Made by a program: the position numbers and the translations under genes. 64,000 bases of DNA from RPQJ01 sp963707145 (GTDB lineage Bacteria > Pseudomonadota > Gammaproteobacteria > Steroidobacterales > Steroidobacteraceae): assembly GCA_963707145.1 (NCBI GenBank), contig CAVPOQ010000006.1, forward strand, positions 65,156-129,155. The letters are read 5' to 3'. The first letter of the stretch is position 1, and every line of letters begins with the position of its first letter. Below the pieces are notes generated by a model. The model saw only the letters and a program-made list of their open reading frames with translations. It was not told the DNA's origin and did no database searches. Shown here one piece after another: positions 52,501 to 61,221 of the stretch.

Positions 52501-52838
52501 GCGCCGGCACGCTGTTTGGCCTGTGCGCCGCCGCGTTGATCGGCCTGGGGCTGTACGGCCTGATCGTCAACCCGCACCCGCTGCGCAAGATCCTCGCCTT
52601 CAACGTCGTCGGTAGCGGTGTGTTCCTGCTGTTCGGCGCGATCGCCTATCGCGGCGCCGGCGCCGGCATGGGTGGCGACCCGGTACCGCAGGCCCTGTTG
52701 ATCACCGGCATCGTGGTCGCGTTCTCGGCCACGGCGCTGGCGGTGGCGTTGCTGTTGCGGCTGTTCGACGAAACCGGCTCGGTCACGCTCTCGAGCGACG
52801 CGCCAGCCAGGGCCGGGGACGATACCGGTGCGCATTGA
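52497..52838 (+). CDS. mrpC: Mrp-type Na+/H+ antiporter subunit C
   Basis: MnhC/NuoK-like subunit, 113 residues with three helices, from a GTG at 52497 overlapping the mrpB stop as GTGA. The family pattern is LIVNPHPLRKILAFNVVGSGVFLLFGAIAYR and DPVPQALLITGIVVAFSATALAVALLLRL, with the PQALLITGIV motif diagnostic for the subunit. Confidence 0.92.
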   Translation: MSAGTLFGLCAAALIGLGLYGLIVNPHPLRKILAFNVVGSGVFLLFGAIAYRGAGAGMGGDPVPQALLITGIVVAFSATALAVALLLRLFDETGSVTLSSDAPARAGDDTGAH

Positions 52839-52865
52839 GGCGCGCATGACGCAACGGCTCGCTCG

Positions 52866-54596
52866 ATGCTGACCACCTCCGGCGGTTGGCTGCTGCTGCT
52901 TGCCGTGCTGGCGCCGTTCGTCGGCGTGCTCGCGGGACTCGCACTCGGCGGACGCAATGCGCAGCGCGTGGCCATGCTGCTGATGCCGGTCGGACTCGCT
53001 GTTGCGGTGGGCATCGCCGGCTCGCTCGTGCAATCCGGGGAAACGGTGGTCTACCTGCTGGGTGGCTGGGCCCCGCCGCTTGGCATTGCGCTGCGGGCAG
53101 ACGGCCTGTCGGCCGTGATGCTGCTGGCGATCGCCGTGGTCGTCTGCGGCATCGGTGTCTACGCCCGAGCGGATTTCGGCAGTGCGGCGGGCGAACCGGA
53201 AAAGCGCGCCTCCTTCGTGTACTGGCTGCTGCTGCTGGCGGTGTGGGGCTCGCTCAACCTGGTGTTCGTCAGCGGCGACCTGTTCACGCTGTACGTCGCG
53301 CTCGAACTGCTGACCTTCTCGGGCGTGCCGCTGGTCTGCCTCGATGGCCGCGGCGAGACGCTGCGGGCGGCCCTGCGTTACCTGCTGTTCGCGCTCGCGG
53401 GGTCGTTGCTGTACCTGCTGGGCGCAGTGCTGCTGTACGGCGGCTACGGCACGCTGGACATCGAATTGCTGTCCGGGCGCGTCCAACCCGAACCCATCGC
53501 CTGGGCCGCCGCGACGCTGATGACGGCGGGCCTGCTTGCCAAGACGGCGCTGTTCCCGCTGCACATCTGGCTGCCGCCCGCGCATGCCGGCGCACCAGCC
53601 GCAGCGAGCGCGGTGCTGTCGGCGCTGGTCATCAAGGGTTCGTGGTTCCTGGTCGTGCGCCTGTGGTTCGACGCAATGCCGGGCGTGGTGACGTTGCCTG
53701 CCGCGCAACTGCTTGCAGGCCTGGGTGCCGCGGCCATCGTCGTCGGCAGCGTCGTCGCGCTGCGCCAGGAGCGCCTGAAGTTGCTGGTGGCGTATTCGAC
53801 AATCGCGCAGATCGGCTACCTGTTCCTGATGTTCCCGCTCGCCTTCGATGCCAGCGGCCACGCGCTGGTGCATGGCGCGGCCTTGACGGGCGGACTCCTG
53901 CAGGCAATTTCGCATGCCACCGCCAAGGCCGGCATGTTCATGGCGGCGGGCCTCGTCTATGCCGCGCTCGGTCACGATCGGATCGCCGACCTCGGCGGTG
54001 TGGCGCGCGCCTTGCCTGTCACGGTGCTCGCATTTGCAGTTTCGGGCCTGGCGCTCATGGGCGTCGTGCCGAGCGGTGCTTACCTCGCCAAGAAGCTCCT
54101 GCTCGAATCCGCCGACAGCTCGGGTCAATGGTGGTGGACCATGGTCTTGCAGGGCGGCGCGGCGTTCACCGCCGGATATGTGGTGCTGGTGCTCGCCAAT
54201 GCCCTGCGCCGCCCGACCGCGCCCGTTACGTTGGTCAAGCCGGTCGCGCGGCTCTCCGAGTACGCGGCACTGACCCTCGCGCTGTGCTCGCTGCTGCTCG
54301 CGCTCGCCGCGCTCGGGCCGGTGCCGGGTGACCTCGTCTCGAATCCGCTGGCGGCCAAGGAACTGGTTCCGACTCTGCTCGTGATCCTGAGCGGCGGGCT
54401 GCTGGCGATGGGCCTGTCCAGCCGGCCCTTGCACGGCGGCGGCGGGCATGACGGACTGATGCGCCGCGCCACGGTGGCCGCGGGCATTGCCTTCGAGCAC
54501 ACCGACACGTTCCTGCGCCGCTGGCCGTCCGCGAGCCTCGCCCTGCTGATGCTGGCGGCAGCATTTGGCGGACTGATGCTCGCCCGGGGTCCCTGA
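52866..54596 (+). CDS. mrpD: Mrp-type Na+/H+ antiporter subunit D
   Basis: MrpD, the antiporter-like subunit related to NuoM/NuoN, 576 residues and about fourteen helices. The conserved membrane glutamate is in LYVALELLTFSGVPL, the lysine in LLAKTALFPLHIWLPPAHAGAP, and the second lysine and histidine in KLLVAYSTIAQIGYLF and ISHATAKAGMF. Here it is the only large pump-type subunit, because the NuoL-like part of MrpA is absent. The gene starts 27 bases after mrpC. Confidence 0.92.
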   Translation: MLTTSGGWLLLLAVLAPFVGVLAGLALGGRNAQRVAMLLMPVGLAVAVGIAGSLVQSGETVVYLLGGWAPPLGIALRADGLSAVMLLAIAVVVCGIGVYARADFGSAAGEPEKRASFVYWLLLLAVWGSLNLVFVSGDLFTLYVALELLTFSGVPLVCLDGRGETLRAALRYLLFALAGSLLYLLGAVLLYGGYGTLDIELLSGRVQPEPIAWAAATLMTAGLLAKTALFPLHIWLPPAHAGAPAAASAVLSALVIKGSWFLVVRLWFDAMPGVVTLPAAQLLAGLGAAAIVVGSVVALRQERLKLLVAYSTIAQIGYLFLMFPLAFDASGHALVHGAALTGGLLQAISHATAKAGMFMAAGLVYAALGHDRIADLGGVARALPVTVLAFAVSGLALMGVVPSGAYLAKKLLLESADSSGQWWWTMVLQGGAAFTAGYVVLVLANALRRPTAPVTLVKPVARLSEYAALTLALCSLLLALAALGPVPGDLVSNPLAAKELVPTLLVILSGGLLAMGLSSRPLHGGGGHDGLMRRATVAAGIAFEHTDTFLRRWPSASLALLMLAAAFGGLMLARGP

Positions 54597-54641
54597 TGGT
54601 CGGCGCAGGCAACTGCAAGTACGATCCGCAATGGCGTACCG

Positions 54642-56186
54642 ATGAGTGACGAGTCCGTCCGCAGCAGCAGGTTGACTCACATGCAACGATTCCTCGACGT
54701 CATTGAACGGGTCGGCAACAAGGTCCCTCACCCGTCGCTGATCTTCGTGATCCTGATCGTCCTGATCATCGTCCTGTCGCACGTCTTCTACCTGCTCGGC
54801 ACGCAGGTCGACTACCAGGTCATCGATCCGCTCACGCATGAGGTCCGCGATGCGACCACCGCGGTGCGGAGCCTGATCACGATCGAGGGCCGGCGGTTCA
54901 TGCTGACCTCCGTGATCCCCAATTTCCTGGGATTCACGGCCGTCGGCATGGTCATTGTCGCCATGGTCGGCGTTGGACTCGCCGAAGAGACAGGGCTCAT
55001 CAGGACGCTGATCAGGAAGCTGGTGATTGTGTCCCCGCCCGCCACGCTGACCTACATCCTGGTGTTCGCGGGGATTCTCAGCAGCATCGCCGCCGATGCC
55101 GGTTACCTGGTACTGATCCCGCTCGCGGCGGTCGCCTACCAGAGCGTGGGCCGACACCCCGTGGCCGGGCTCGCCGCCGCCTTCGCCGCCGTCGGAGGCG
55201 CGTTCGGCGTGAACATGCTGATCAAGCCGGTCGATGGTGTCCTGACGGAGATCACCAACGACGCGATCCACCTCGTCAACCCGACGCTGTCCATCGACCT
55301 CGCCGCCAACCTGTACTTCTCGATGGCCTCGGTGCTCGTGCTGACGCTGGTGATCGCGCTGCTGAGCGACCGCTTCGTGGAGCCGCGGCTGGGGCCCTGG
55401 CAGGGCCCGAAGACGGACGGCGGTGAGAACGCGCTCTCTCCGGAGGAGCAGCGCGGCCTGAAGTTCGCGCTCGTCGGGTTCCTGGCAGTGGTGGTCGTTT
55501 TCACGCTGCTCACGGCGCCGTCCGGCGCGTCGCTGCGCGATCCGGTCACCGGGGCGATCATCGGCGACACGCCGTTCATGAACAGCCTGATCGTCATCGT
55601 AACCTCGCTGTTCTTCGGCGCCGGCCTCGCCTACGGAATCGGCGCAGGCACCATCACCTGCACCAACGACGTGGTGAAGGCGATCGTGAAGACGATTGGC
55701 GCGCTTTCGGAGCTGATCTTCCTGCTGCTGATCATCAGCCAGTTCGTCGCGTACTTCGCTTACACGAACCTGGCGACCGTCGCGGCCGTGCAGCTGGGAG
55801 ACCTGCTCCAGTATGCCGACTTCGGAGCCAGCACCTTGCTCGCGGCATTCGTGCTGGTCGTGTTCCTGGTCGGGATCCTGATGCCGCAGATCATCCCGAA
55901 GTGGGCGCTGTTCGCGCCGGTATTCGTGCCGCTGTTCATGCGACTCGGCATCGAGCCGGACGCCGCGCTGGCGGCGTATCGTGTCGCCGACTCGCCGTCG
56001 AACGTCATCAATCCCTTGATGCCCTATTTCGCCCTGATCGTGACCTTCGTGCGGCGCTACGACCCGGCCGCTGGCGTCGGCACCGTGATCGCGCTCATGC
56101 TGCCCTATGCCGTGGCGTTGCTTGCCGCGTGGACCGCGCTGCTGCTCGCCTGGCATGCGCTCGGCATTCCATTCGGGCCCGGCTGA
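54642..56186 (+). CDS. AbgT-family transporter
   Basis: A 514-residue membrane protein of the AbgT family, which includes Escherichia AbgT (p-aminobenzoyl-glutamate uptake) and MtrF/YdaH-type proteins reported to export sulfonamides. Motifs include NKVPHPSLIFVILIVLIIVLS, SIAADAGYLVLIPLAAVAYQSVGRHP, IKPVDGVLTEITNDA and SPSNVINPLMPYFALIV. A later start at MQRFLDVIERVGN is possible. The gene follows mrpD by 45 bases in the same direction; whether it is co-transcribed is not certain. Confidence 0.9.
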   Translation: MSDESVRSSRLTHMQRFLDVIERVGNKVPHPSLIFVILIVLIIVLSHVFYLLGTQVDYQVIDPLTHEVRDATTAVRSLITIEGRRFMLTSVIPNFLGFTAVGMVIVAMVGVGLAEETGLIRTLIRKLVIVSPPATLTYILVFAGILSSIAADAGYLVLIPLAAVAYQSVGRHPVAGLAAAFAAVGGAFGVNMLIKPVDGVLTEITNDAIHLVNPTLSIDLAANLYFSMASVLVLTLVIALLSDRFVEPRLGPWQGPKTDGGENALSPEEQRGLKFALVGFLAVVVVFTLLTAPSGASLRDPVTGAIIGDTPFMNSLIVIVTSLFFGAGLAYGIGAGTITCTNDVVKAIVKTIGALSELIFLLLIISQFVAYFAYTNLATVAAVQLGDLLQYADFGASTLLAAFVLVVFLVGILMPQIIPKWALFAPVFVPLFMRLGIEPDAALAAYRVADSPSNVINPLMPYFALIVTFVRRYDPAAGVGTVIALMLPYAVALLAAWTALLLAWHALGIPFGPG

Positions 56187-57523
56187 TGACCGCTGCGCCG
56201 CGGTCCGACGGCAAGACGGGCGTCGATGTCGAGCAGTTGCTCGAGTTCCTGTTCCGACTCGGGCAAGCCTATCTGGCCTCGGGTGAACAGACGCCGCAGG
56301 TCGAGTTGACGCTGCGCCGCATCGCGACGGCGTACGGCATGCGGCATGCGCGCGTCGTTGCGTTTCCGACCGCGATCTTCATCTCGGTCCACGACGGCGT
56401 CCGCGAGCACGTCACGCTGTCGGAGGGCGCGACCCAGTCGCTTCGCCTCGACCAGATCGGGGACGTCTTCGCGCTGGGCGCCGCAGCCCTGCGGGCGGAG
56501 ATTCGCCCCGGCGAAGGTCTGGAGCGCCTGTCCGGGATCCTGCGTCGTTCAGGACGCTTCGGGCGTACGGGGATCGTGGTCGGCAACGCGGTCCTGTCGC
56601 TGGGACTTGCACTCCTGTTGACGGCATCGCCCGCAAACCTGGCCGCGGCATTCCTGCTGGGGGCGCTGGTCGGCGGGGTCAAGACATTCAAGAGCGACCA
56701 GGCGGTGCTCAGTGTCCCGACGCCGGTCATCGCCGCCACCCTGGTGGCTGGGCTGGTCTTCCTCGGCGTTCGCTACGGGCTTCCACTGAATCCCGGATAT
56801 CTGCTGGTGCCGCCTCTGGTGACATTCCTGCCGGGCGCGATGCTCACCTTCGGCATGGTCGAGCTGGCCTACGGCGACCTCGTGAGCGGCTCGAGTCGCC
56901 TGATCGGAGGGCTGGTCCAGCTCGTCCTGCTTGCGGTGGGGCTTGCGGCGGGGGCGATGCTGGTCGGCCTTGTTCCGGCAGATCTGTCGGGCTCGCCACG
57001 AGAAGTGGTCGTCCAACCCTGGTTGCCGTGGGTGGGAGTCGTGGTGTTCGCGCTCGGCGCGGCCATTCATTTCTCCGCGCCGCGCAACGCGGTGGGCTGG
57101 CTGTTGCTGGTGGTGCTTTCGGCGTTTGCCGCGCAGCGAGTGGCGGCGTCCGTGTTCGGCGTCCATCCAAGCGGCTTCTTCGGCGCCCTCGTGGCGACGC
57201 CGCTCGCCTACCTAATACAGCTACGTTTCAAGGGCCCTCCGGCCGCCGTGACCTTCCTGCCGAGCTTCTGGATGCTGGTTCCCGGATCGCTGGGCCTGCT
57301 CAGCGTCACGCGCATGTTCGGGGACCGCGAGAGCGGCGTGGACGAACTGGTCCTGGTGATCTTCTCAGTCGTGTCGATTGCGCTCGGCACGCTGGTCGGC
57401 GCGTCCATGTACCGGTGGCTGACGGAACGCTACGGCTGGTGGCAGCTGCAACTGGGCCGCGCCGGCAAGTACTTCCGCCGCGACGACAAGCGTCGGCATG
57501 GCTCCGCGCCGAAGGATCACTGA
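56186..57523 (+). CDS. ThrE-family threonine/serine exporter
   Basis: Member of the ThrE/DUF1212-DUF3815 family, 445 residues. The N-terminal amphipathic domain reads QLLEFLFRLGQAYLASGEQTPQVELTLRRIA; about ten helices follow, with the GALVGGVKTFKSDQAVLSVPTPV and LPGAMLTFGMVELAYGDLVSGSSRL segments typical of the permease halves. The start ATG shares one base with the AbgT stop (TGATG), so the two are translationally coupled. It ends 7 bases into the convergent asparaginase gene. Confidence 0.9.
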   Translation: MTAAPRSDGKTGVDVEQLLEFLFRLGQAYLASGEQTPQVELTLRRIATAYGMRHARVVAFPTAIFISVHDGVREHVTLSEGATQSLRLDQIGDVFALGAAALRAEIRPGEGLERLSGILRRSGRFGRTGIVVGNAVLSLGLALLLTASPANLAAAFLLGALVGGVKTFKSDQAVLSVPTPVIAATLVAGLVFLGVRYGLPLNPGYLLVPPLVTFLPGAMLTFGMVELAYGDLVSGSSRLIGGLVQLVLLAVGLAAGAMLVGLVPADLSGSPREVVVQPWLPWVGVVVFALGAAIHFSAPRNAVGWLLLVVLSAFAAQRVAASVFGVHPSGFFGALVATPLAYLIQLRFKGPPAAVTFLPSFWMLVPGSLGLLSVTRMFGDRESGVDELVLVIFSVVSIALGTLVGASMYRWLTERYGWWQLQLGRAGKYFRRDDKRRHGSAPKDH

Positions 57524-58506
57524 TACGGCGCGAACGCCTCGGCCACCTTGCCCGCGCCGTTGCGATCGCGCATGACCAGGCTCAGCAGCAGCCGCGCCTT
57601 CAGCCCGGAGAGATATCCAGCCGGGATCAGTCCGCGCTTGATCAGGTCGATCTCGGCGCCGGGATAGCCGTAGGTTTTGGTGAAGACCGGACCCGTCATC
57701 GCTCGCGACGCGAGCACGACTGGCATCTTCCCGGCGAGCTCGCCGAGGATCGGCGCCACTTCGGCCAGCACGTGCCCGGCACCCATGCCTTCGATCACGG
57801 CGCCCGCGAAGCCCAGGTCCGGCAGCGACTTGAGCAGACGCCCGTCGTCACCCATCGACATCTTGATCAGCGCCACCGGCGCCGGCGGCCCATCCTTGGC
57901 CGCGAGGCACGGCGTCCGTGCCACGCGCACGTAGATGCATGCCTTGCGCTCGATCATCGTCCCGAGCGGCCCGACCAGCGGGGACAGGAACGCCGACGGC
58001 AGCGCCGTGTGCGACTTCTGCACGAACCGGGCGGCATGGATGTCGTAGTTGAGGACCGCCAGCGTACCCAGGCCACGCGTTCCCAACGACGCCGCGGTGA
58101 TTGCCGCGGACAGCAGGTTGGCCGGACCCTCGGCACCCGGGGCATCCGCGCCCCGCATGGCGCCGGTCACGACCACCGGCTTGTCCGAATCCACCAGCAG
58201 ATCCAGCAGGAATGCCGACTCCTCGATGGTATCGGTGCCCTGTATCACGACTGCTCCGTCGAAGCCCTCGACAAACGCCTGCTCGACCGTCGCGGCGACG
58301 TCGACCAAGTTCGCGGTCGTCAGCGACGGGCTCGGCAGCCGGAAAGGCGAGCGGGCGTCGATCTCGCCGACCTCGCCGAGCTCCGGCACCGACGCCACCA
58401 GCTCGGCGGCACCGAGCTTCGGCGCGATGCCGCCTCCGGCGCTCGGCAGCATCGTGATCGTGCCGCCGAGCGACAGGAAGAGCAGGCGCGGCTTCCGTGT
58501 TGCCAT
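57517..58506 (-). CDS. L-asparaginase (cytoplasmic type)
   Basis: Hydrolyses asparagine to aspartate and ammonia, 329 residues. Catalytic threonines are in LSLGGTIT (Thr16) and GAVVIQGTDTIEES (Thr91-Asp92), with the lysine in FVQKSHT. It lacks a signal peptide, so type I (cytoplasmic) is likely; some relatives also hydrolyse glutamine. It is 14 bases downstream of an MFS gene in a probable operon with glutaminase. Confidence 0.9.
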   Translation of the reverse strand: MATRKPRLLFLSLGGTITMLPSAGGGIAPKLGAAELVASVPELGEVGEIDARSPFRLPSPSLTTANLVDVAATVEQAFVEGFDGAVVIQGTDTIEESAFLLDLLVDSDKPVVVTGAMRGADAPGAEGPANLLSAAITAASLGTRGLGTLAVLNYDIHAARFVQKSHTALPSAFLSPLVGPLGTMIERKACIYVRVARTPCLAAKDGPPAPVALIKMSMGDDGRLLKSLPDLGFAGAVIEGMGAGHVLAEVAPILGELAGKMPVVLASRAMTGPVFTKTYGYPGAEIDLIKRGLIPAGYLSGLKARLLLSLVMRDRNGAGKVAEAFAPYQ

Positions 58507-58520
58507 GGTCGTCCTCTCCC

Positions 58521-60176
58521 TCAGTCCTCTTCGCGGGTCGGCTTTGGCAGCGGCGGATTGGAAGGAATCTCGCCGGGCTTGTGGTTCGGCAGCCGCGAGG
58601 CCGGGAAAATGGCCAGCAGCGACAGCAACGACATGATCAGGAGACCGATCTTCAGCGCGCGCAGCCGTGAATCGGAATTGATCTGCATCGCCTGCTCGAC
58701 CTCCGCAGGGGTCGCGTCGGTGGTCTCGAGGAACGCGGCCAGGCGGTCGTTGCTGACGAAATTGATGTTGTTGTCGAGATCGACCTGGGACCGAAGTTCC
58801 TCCTTGAGCTCCGGGTGGGACGCCAGCGAGGTCAGGATGGAAGCGCTGAGCAGACCGACCAGCAAGGCCCCGGAGACGGCCGTACCGACCGCGGCCGCCA
58901 GGTTGTTGGCCGTGCCACGCAGAGCACCGACATCGCCTGCGAGCTCCTTTGGCGACGCCGTGACCAGCACGTTGAACAACAGCGTCACGAGCGAACCCTG
59001 GCCGATGCCGAACAGGATGAGGCCGAACATCACCGGGACCGCGCTCCAGTCGTTTTTCACGACGAATGCGAGCCACAGCAGAGCCACCGTGCACAACCCG
59101 AAACCCCACATACCGATCTGCCGCGAGGTTAACTTGCCGTAGGCGCGGATGATCAGCATCGCCGAGAAGAACACCGTCAGGTTGAACGGCAACATGGCGA
59201 CAGCCGTCTCCAGCGGTGTCCGGCCCTGGATGATCTGGATGTAAAGGGGTACCGAGAAGTTCAGCGCCCCCTCCAGTGCCACCACCGCAAACATCGCGTA
59301 GACCGCGGCCCGCTCGGAGGGGTTGCGGATCACCTCGAGCGCGAGCAGCGGCGTCTTGCCGCTGGCGGCGCGACGACGCGTCCAGACGAAGAAGGCCTGG
59401 AGCAGCACGATGCCGATCACGATCATGAACGGCGCCGGCGACATGCCGAAGATGTCGAATGGGGCGGCCGGGCGGGCGAAGCCGAGTCCCCAGCGGTTGA
59501 GGTTGTTGAAGCCGAAGCTGATCATGCTGATGGAGGAGGCCGTCAGCAGCACGCCGAACAGGTCGATCTTGACCTCCGGGCGCGGGGTGGTCGGCTTGAG
59601 CTTGAAGCTCAGCATCAGCACGATCGCGGCCAGCACGATCAAGATGCCGAACGAGGGGCGCCAGCCGATGCTGGAGCCGAGGATGCCGCCGATCAGGAAT
59701 GCCAGCACACCAGCGCCGGCGCGCGCCGAGCCGAGGGCACCGAGCGCGGTTGCCTGCTGCGTGCCGTGATACTCGTTCGCGATCAGCGCGACCAGCGACG
59801 GGACCAGCGCGGCGCCGGCGATGCCGGACAGCAGCTGCGCCGTCAGCATGGTGGTCGCGTTCGGGCTGAACGTCATCAGCACCTGCGCGGCACCGAACAG
59901 CGCGACCACCGCGCGGAAGACGGGCACGGCGCCGAAGCGCTGGCACAGCTTTGCGCCGAGCATGACCAGCCCGGCGACCGCGAGCGAGTACATCACGATG
60001 CCGGTCGCGACGGTCGTCGGCGGCACGTTGAAGCTGTTGACCATCCCGCTCAGCGCGACAGGCAGGGACGCGACGTTGAACGACATCAACGCCTGGCCGA
60101 GCGCGATGGCGATCATCGGCAGCCAGGACTCCTTCGTCTGGTTTGCGATAGGCGGCGCCGCTGCTGCTGTTGCCAT
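58521..60176 (-). CDS. MFS transporter, 14-helix DHA2-like
   Basis: A 551-residue major facilitator with about fourteen helices. The N-terminal half has ALGQALMSFNVASLPVALSGM, the motif-A-like loop GAKLCQRFGAVPVFRAV and LLSGIAGAALVPSLVALI. A periplasmic or cytoplasmic insert near the C-terminus (HPELKEELRSQVDLDNNINFVSNDRLAAFLETTDA) is long for the family, followed by a last helix. Its substrate is unknown; flanking glutaminase and asparaginase suggest amide or amino-acid metabolites by context only. The ATG at 60176 has GGGAG 10 bases upstream. Confidence 0.85.
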   Translation of the reverse strand: MATAAAAPPIANQTKESWLPMIAIALGQALMSFNVASLPVALSGMVNSFNVPPTTVATGIVMYSLAVAGLVMLGAKLCQRFGAVPVFRAVVALFGAAQVLMTFSPNATTMLTAQLLSGIAGAALVPSLVALIANEYHGTQQATALGALGSARAGAGVLAFLIGGILGSSIGWRPSFGILIVLAAIVLMLSFKLKPTTPRPEVKIDLFGVLLTASSISMISFGFNNLNRWGLGFARPAAPFDIFGMSPAPFMIVIGIVLLQAFFVWTRRRAASGKTPLLALEVIRNPSERAAVYAMFAVVALEGALNFSVPLYIQIIQGRTPLETAVAMLPFNLTVFFSAMLIIRAYGKLTSRQIGMWGFGLCTVALLWLAFVVKNDWSAVPVMFGLILFGIGQGSLVTLLFNVLVTASPKELAGDVGALRGTANNLAAAVGTAVSGALLVGLLSASILTSLASHPELKEELRSQVDLDNNINFVSNDRLAAFLETTDATPAEVEQAMQINSDSRLRALKIGLLIMSLLSLLAIFPASRLPNHKPGEIPSNPPLPKPTREED

Positions 60177-60210
60177 GTTGTGCAAGCTCCCTTTTGGTGT
60201 CGGTCTGATT

Positions 60211-61209
60211 CTAGAGTGGCTGGGATGCGAAAAGATTCAGGCCCAGATGCTCGGACAGGTACTTGGTGACGCGCTGCGCACGTACGCTGTTGCCGGCCTC
60301 GTCGAGTGGCGGGGAGAATACGCCCAATCCGCCCTTGCCAGGTGAAATCGTCACGATGCCGCCGCCGACGCCGCTCTTGCCAGGCAGGCCGACTTCGAAC
60401 AGCCAGTCGCCCGAGCGCTCGTACAATCCTGCCGTCGCCATTACCGCCAGCAGGCGCTTGGCGACTTCGGCGCCGACGACCCGCTCCTTGGTGAGCGGAT
60501 TGACCCCGCCATCGGCGAGCGTGGCGCCCATTACGGCGAGGTCGGTCGCGCTGACGAGGAGCGAGCATTGCTTGGTATAGACGTCGGTCGCCTGCAGCGA
60601 GTCGAAATACATCCGCTCGTAGCCTTCCAGCAGCCTGGCGATGCCGCGGTTGCGCTGGTTGGTCGCCGCCTCGGACTCGTAGATCTCGTCGTCCATCGCC
60701 AGCTCGCGTCCGGCGAAGCGCGACAACCCCTCGCGGATGAAACGCCACTTGGCGTCCGCGGTGTCCCCGGGCGCCAGACTCGTGGTCGCGATCGCGCCCG
60801 CATTCACCATCGGATTCATGGTGCGATCGGCGTTGAGCTCGATGGCCATCACGGAGTTGAACGGCAGGCCCGTGGCGTTGGCGCCAACCTTTGCGCGCGC
60901 CTCCTCCGCCCCGATCGCTTCGCTGATGAGCGCAAAGACGAACGGCTTGGATACGCTCTGGATGGAGAATTCGTGCCTGGAATCGCCGATTTCGAATGAG
61001 CGGCCATCGACCCCGACGATGCAGATGCCGAACAGTCCGCGCGATACCTTGCCAAGCGCCGGGATGTAGTCAGCGACCTTGCCCTCGTCGAGTCCCTTGT
61101 AACGCTGGTACGCGGCTTTCACCAGCGCCTCCACCTGCGGCGGCGCCGCCAGATGCCCGGTTGAAACGAGGAACGGCTGGTCGTCGTCAGGCGGGAGCGG
61201 GGTGTACAA
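60211..61209 (-). CDS. glsA: Glutaminase (serine-type, GlsA/GlsB family)
   Basis: Converts glutamine to glutamate and ammonia, 332 residues. The beta-lactamase-like active site Ser85-x-x-Lys88 is in FSIQSVSKPFVFAL, and N-P-M-V-N-A-G-A-I follows in the TMNPMVNAGAIAT motif. QCSLLVSATDLAVMGATLADGGVNP and GKSGVGGGIVTI are also conserved. The start is a TTG (61209, read MYTPLPPDDDQPFLV) preceded by GGAGG 5 bases upstream. It is the first gene of the glutaminase-MFS-asparaginase series. Confidence 0.92.
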   Translation of the reverse strand: MYTPLPPDDDQPFLVSTGHLAAPPQVEALVKAAYQRYKGLDEGKVADYIPALGKVSRGLFGICIVGVDGRSFEIGDSRHEFSIQSVSKPFVFALISEAIGAEEARAKVGANATGLPFNSVMAIELNADRTMNPMVNAGAIATTSLAPGDTADAKWRFIREGLSRFAGRELAMDDEIYESEAATNQRNRGIARLLEGYERMYFDSLQATDVYTKQCSLLVSATDLAVMGATLADGGVNPLTKERVVGAEVAKRLLAVMATAGLYERSGDWLFEVGLPGKSGVGGGIVTISPGKGGLGVFSPPLDEAGNSVRAQRVTKYLSEHLGLNLFASQPL

Positions 61210-61221
61210 GGTGACCTCCGG

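Noticed and set aside
52380..56156. A 1258-codon open frame antisense to mrpC, mrpD and the AbgT-family gene
   Set aside because: Low-complexity charged composition, no family resemblance, and it spans several well-supported plus-strand genes.
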